Below, piece by piece: positions 7,265 through 8,727 of a stretch of DNA of 8,727 nt. The notes beneath the pieces were generated by a model, which was not told where the DNA came from, searched no databases, and saw only the letters and a list, made by a program, of their open reading frames with translations. Source of the DNA: Gammaproteobacteria bacterium (GTDB lineage Bacteria; Pseudomonadota; Gammaproteobacteria; JAABTG01); the NCBI GenBank assembly GCA_030066245.1, contig JASJBY010000161.1, forward strand, positions 1 to 8,727, read 5' to 3'. The stretch's first letter is position 1. Every line of letters begins with the position of its first letter. The position numbers were made by a program, and so were the translations under genes.

Positions 7265-7300
7265 GTAGGGCGGAAGCTCCGAAGGAGCGTTCCGCCGCAT
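7265..7300 (+). repeat. REP-like hairpin with GTAG head
   Basis: GTAG at 7265-7268 directly precedes an imperfect palindrome. GGCGGAAGCTCC (7269-7280) pairs with GGAGCGTTCCGCC (7284-7296) across a GAA loop with one bulged G. A GTAG tetranucleotide at the foot of a GC-rich hairpin is the hallmark of REP elements mobilised by RAYT (TnpA-REP) transposases. No RAYT gene lies in this window. Confidence 0.65.
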
Positions 7301-7306
7301 CCGCGA

Positions 7307-7462
7307 TCGGTTAAGCATTCGCGGTGGTGGCCGTACCGGCACGAGCCGCCGGGACACGCCGTAAATACCTCCCTGTAGGCTCGACGGCCGCTATCCGTGC
7401 GGCCGACGGTCCCGGCCACTCATGCCGGTACGGCCCTAACCGAACAACAATGCGTTCCGCCG
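7307..7462. repeat. Nested palindromic intergenic element
   Basis: A perfect 13-bp inverted repeat, GGCCGTACCGGCA at 7329-7341 and TGCCGGTACGGCC at 7423-7435, encloses two further pairs: GCCGGGAC/GTCCCGGC (7348-7355, 7409-7416) and CGGCCGC/GCGGCCG (7385-7391, 7399-7405) around a 7-nt loop. Outside the main arms, TCGGTTA (7307-7313) and its complement TAACCGA (7437-7443) are also inverted. A second GCGTTCCGCCG block at 7452-7462 echoes the REP-like hairpin at 7287-7297. The middle (GCCGTAAATAC...TGTAGGCTCGACGG) resembles dispersed intergenic repeats I recall from gammaproteobacterial genomes. Confidence 0.7.
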
Positions 7463-7552
7463 GACGCCGTTGATAGAGCTACCAGAGGTGAGCCGGGCGC
7501 ACCAAACTACCGTGCGTCTCTGGGTGTAAAGTCTCCCATTACCGACCAGTAA

Positions 7553-7626
7553 CCCCGGCTTGAGCCGGCAATGACTCTTGCACCTTCTCCCCTCAGGGGA
7601 GAAGGCAGGGAAGAGAGGCGATTGAA
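7553..7626. repeat. Intergenic direct repeat, copy A (upstream of ankyrin gene)
   Basis: This starts CCCCGGCTT and ends GATTGAA, with a central palindrome CCTTCTCCCCT/AGGGGAGAAGG (7583-7605, one-base centre). It aligns in the same orientation with 8384-8461, at roughly 80% by eye with a few short gaps. CCTTCTCC palindromes of this kind are common dispersed repeats. Confidence 0.75.
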
Positions 7627-7754
7627 GGTGTCGGGTCTCCAGGGTCTCGCTAAGCGCATGTACACCATCTCAGTCGGATGTCCTTAAAGGATCTACCGCG
7701 CATGTCCGCTAAGTTGTCGTTCCGCAAGGCGGGTTAACTTACAAGGAAACTCAG

Positions 7755-8324
7755 ATGATCTATGCATTGGTGCTCGGTGTGTTGCTGACCACAGGCGCTC
7801 AGGCTGCTTCGGACCTTGACCGACAGGCGGTGAATGCCGTCTACAAGGAAGGTCGAGAGCCTTTGCAACGGCTGCTCGACCAGGGTGCGAATCCCGATGC
7901 TGTCGACAGCTACGGAATGAGCCTCCTCATGCTGGCCGCGCAGCGCGGCCGAGACGATCTGGCGGAGCTATTGTTGGAGCGGCGCGCCTCCGTCAACTTT
8001 ACGGCCGACGGACGCACAGCCTTGTACTATGCCGCCGCGGGCGGCTCCGATGGAATTGTACGCATGCTGTTGGCGCGGGGCGTGGACGTGAATGAGAAGG
8101 ACGCAATGGCCTCGACACCCCTGATCGCGGCGGCGGGTGCCTGCAACGCCACGACAATCGAGCTTCTGCTCGACGCCGGCGCGGACCCTGCGGTCAAAGA
8201 TCGTGGTCCCTTTGGTGGGAGCACGGCGCTGGAATCGGCCGAGGAGATGGTCGGCGTCACCAGCGGCGAGAAGCAGGAGCGCTGTCGTTTGAGCGTCGCA
8301 AAGCTCCGCTCGGTACTGAGATGA
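7755..8324 (+). CDS. Secreted ankyrin-repeat protein
   Basis: This is a 189-residue protein. A short signal peptide (residues 1-17, hydrophobic core LVLGVLL, cleavage after AQA) should send it to the periplasm. The mature part is a stack of about four ankyrin repeats: a divergent cap near 20-50, then about 53-82 (SLLMLAAQRGRDDLAELLLE), 86-115 (TALYYAAAGG...IVRMLLARGVDVN) and 119-149 (TPLIAAAGA...IELLLDAGADP), followed by a C-terminal cap. Ankyrin stacks bind proteins rather than catalyse, so a scaffold or inhibitor role is likely, with the partner unknown. Cys130 and Cys177 could form a disulfide after export. ATG 7755 has AAGGAA about 7 nt upstream. It appears to be transcribed alone; the flanks on both sides are repeat DNA. 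In some bacteria such proteins lie beside catalase genes, but none is in view. Confidence 0.88.
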   Translation: MIYALVLGVLLTTGAQAASDLDRQAVNAVYKEGREPLQRLLDQGANPDAVDSYGMSLLMLAAQRGRDDLAELLLERRASVNFTADGRTALYYAAAGGSDGIVRMLLARGVDVNEKDAMASTPLIAAAGACNATTIELLLDAGADPAVKDRGPFGGSTALESAEEMVGVTSGEKQERCRLSVAKLRSVLR

Positions 8325-8383
8325 GCTGTCTCCTGCAGAGCCGAAGCATGCGCACTGAACGGCGCTGCGGAATGGGCGGCGGG

Positions 8384-8461
8384 CCCCGGCTTCCGCGGGC
8401 AAAGACTCCTGCACCTTCTCTCCTCTAGAGGGAAGAAGGCAGGGAAGGGGGGTGATTTGAA
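8384..8461. repeat. Intergenic direct repeat, copy B (downstream of ankyrin gene)
   Basis: Same orientation as 7553-7626 and starting with the same CCCCGGCTT. The two share GACTC(C/T)TGCACCTTCT, then GAAGGCAGGGAAG and GAT(T)TGAA. The central palindrome is slightly longer here (TTCTCTCCTCTAGAGGGAAGAA). It begins 60 bp after the ankyrin stop codon. Confidence 0.75.
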
Positions 8462-8501
8462 CCGGCTATGCTCCTTTTCGAACAACCCTCTCCCCACCCA
8501 C

Positions 8502-8522
8502 CTCTCCATTTCGAATGGAGAG
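8502..8522. repeat. Perfect 9-bp hairpin
   Basis: CTCTCCATT (8502-8510), loop TCG, AATGGAGAG (8514-8522). No T-run follows. It could be a remnant of a dispersed CTCTCC-type palindrome or could stop transcription from the ankyrin side; neither can be decided from the sequence. Confidence 0.5.
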
Positions 8523-8558
8523 AGTGCATGGAACCCTAGCCCGGATTTCTCACCGGGA

Positions 8559-8678
8559 TTCGGAATCTTGGGTCACTCTGGCAAAGCAGATTGGCCGATC
8601 GCCCGCAGAGGCATAGCTGTAGCTATGTCTCAAGGAGGATCGGTCAAGATGCAAAGCCAGAGTGGGCCAAGAACCGAA
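8559..8678. repeat. Large imperfect palindrome, MITE or IS-end candidate
   Basis: This element of about 120 bp folds back on itself around a centre at 8619-8620. Paired arms from inside out are CATAGCT/AGCTATG (8612-8618, 8621-8627) extended by four pairs including a G-T wobble; GCAGATTGGCCGATC against GATCGGTCAAGATGC (8586-8600, 8638-8652; 12 of 15 pair); CACTCTGGC/GCCAGAGTG (8574-8582, 8656-8664, perfect); and TTCGG/CCGAA at the ends (8559-8563, 8674-8678). Weaker symmetry may extend outward, with TCACCG at 8550-8555 against CGGTGA at 8710-8715. I see no transposase. It could be a MITE or the non-coding end of an insertion sequence beyond the right edge. Confidence 0.65.
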
Positions 8679-8727
8679 TAGGACAGGCTGTTCATAAAGA
8701 AGTCTGGCTCGGTGAAGCCAATGTGTT

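Larger units (their letters stand above)
7029..7754. other. Repeat-rich intergenic region
   Basis: This 726-bp stretch between the permease and ankyrin genes holds no credible gene. From left to right it contains a small hairpin after the permease stop, a 7-bp tandem repeat, a REP-like hairpin, a nested palindrome, and the first copy of a repeat that recurs after the ankyrin gene. Open frames here pass through the repeats and have repeat-driven composition. The last 130 bp (7627-7754) lead into the ankyrin gene; an AAGGAA precedes its ATG, but no clear promoter is visible. Confidence 0.6.
8325..8727. other. Non-coding region with repeats at the right edge
   Basis: This 403-bp stretch after the ankyrin gene has no credible gene. 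It holds the second copy of the direct repeat (8384-8461), a small perfect hairpin (8502-8522) and a large palindrome (8559-8678). A frame of 74 codons starting at 8457 passes through these repeats and looks like chance. A gene may begin beyond the right edge. Confidence 0.6.

Noticed and set aside
7126..7314. Plus-strand open frame of 62 codons
   Set aside because: It runs through the heptamer array and the REP-like hairpin, so the coding appearance comes from repeats.

Overview
The window is GC-rich chromosomal DNA with ordinary bacterial gene spacing. The proteins and the intergenic repeats (a GTAG-headed REP-like hairpin, CCTTCTCC-type palindromes, a heptameric tandem repeat) suggest a gammaproteobacterium, possibly a Chromatiales-like lineage. 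That placement is inference; there is no rRNA or other marker gene. I see no tRNA, rRNA, CRISPR array or intact transposase.

Layout. (1) Positions 1-1823, minus strand: a two-gene unit with a TTG-started eight-segment membrane protein followed 24 bp later by a GTG-started DUF2252 protein that runs off the left edge. The DUF2252 protein has kinase-like motifs in a permuted order. (2) 1824-2191: a divergent spacer with one doubtful small ORF. (3) 2192-3718, plus: a lipoprotein with two HKD motifs, of the phospholipase D/cardiolipin synthase C type. (4) 3960-7028, plus: a likely operon of glutaminase (glsA), a 53-codon remnant that looks like the two ends of an Anbu proteasome-type peptidase joined by an internal deletion, and a 611-residue SLC13/DASS permease with two RCK_C domains between its membrane halves. 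(5) 7029-7754: a repeat-rich spacer with a 7-bp tandem repeat, a REP-like hairpin and a nested palindrome. (6) 7755-8324, plus: a secreted ankyrin-repeat protein lying between two direct copies of a roughly 75-bp intergenic repeat. (7) 8325-8727: non-coding DNA ending in a large, nearly complete palindrome of about 120 bp that looks like a MITE or insertion-sequence end.

Functionally this looks like accessory or housekeeping DNA: envelope lipid chemistry, glutamine deamidation, anion uptake and a periplasmic binding scaffold. I found no convincing new multi-gene defence or biosynthetic system. The points most worth a second look are the internally deleted Anbu gene inside an otherwise intact operon, the apparent circular permutation of kinase motifs in DUF2252 next to its membrane partner, and the repeat and palindrome structure around the ankyrin gene.
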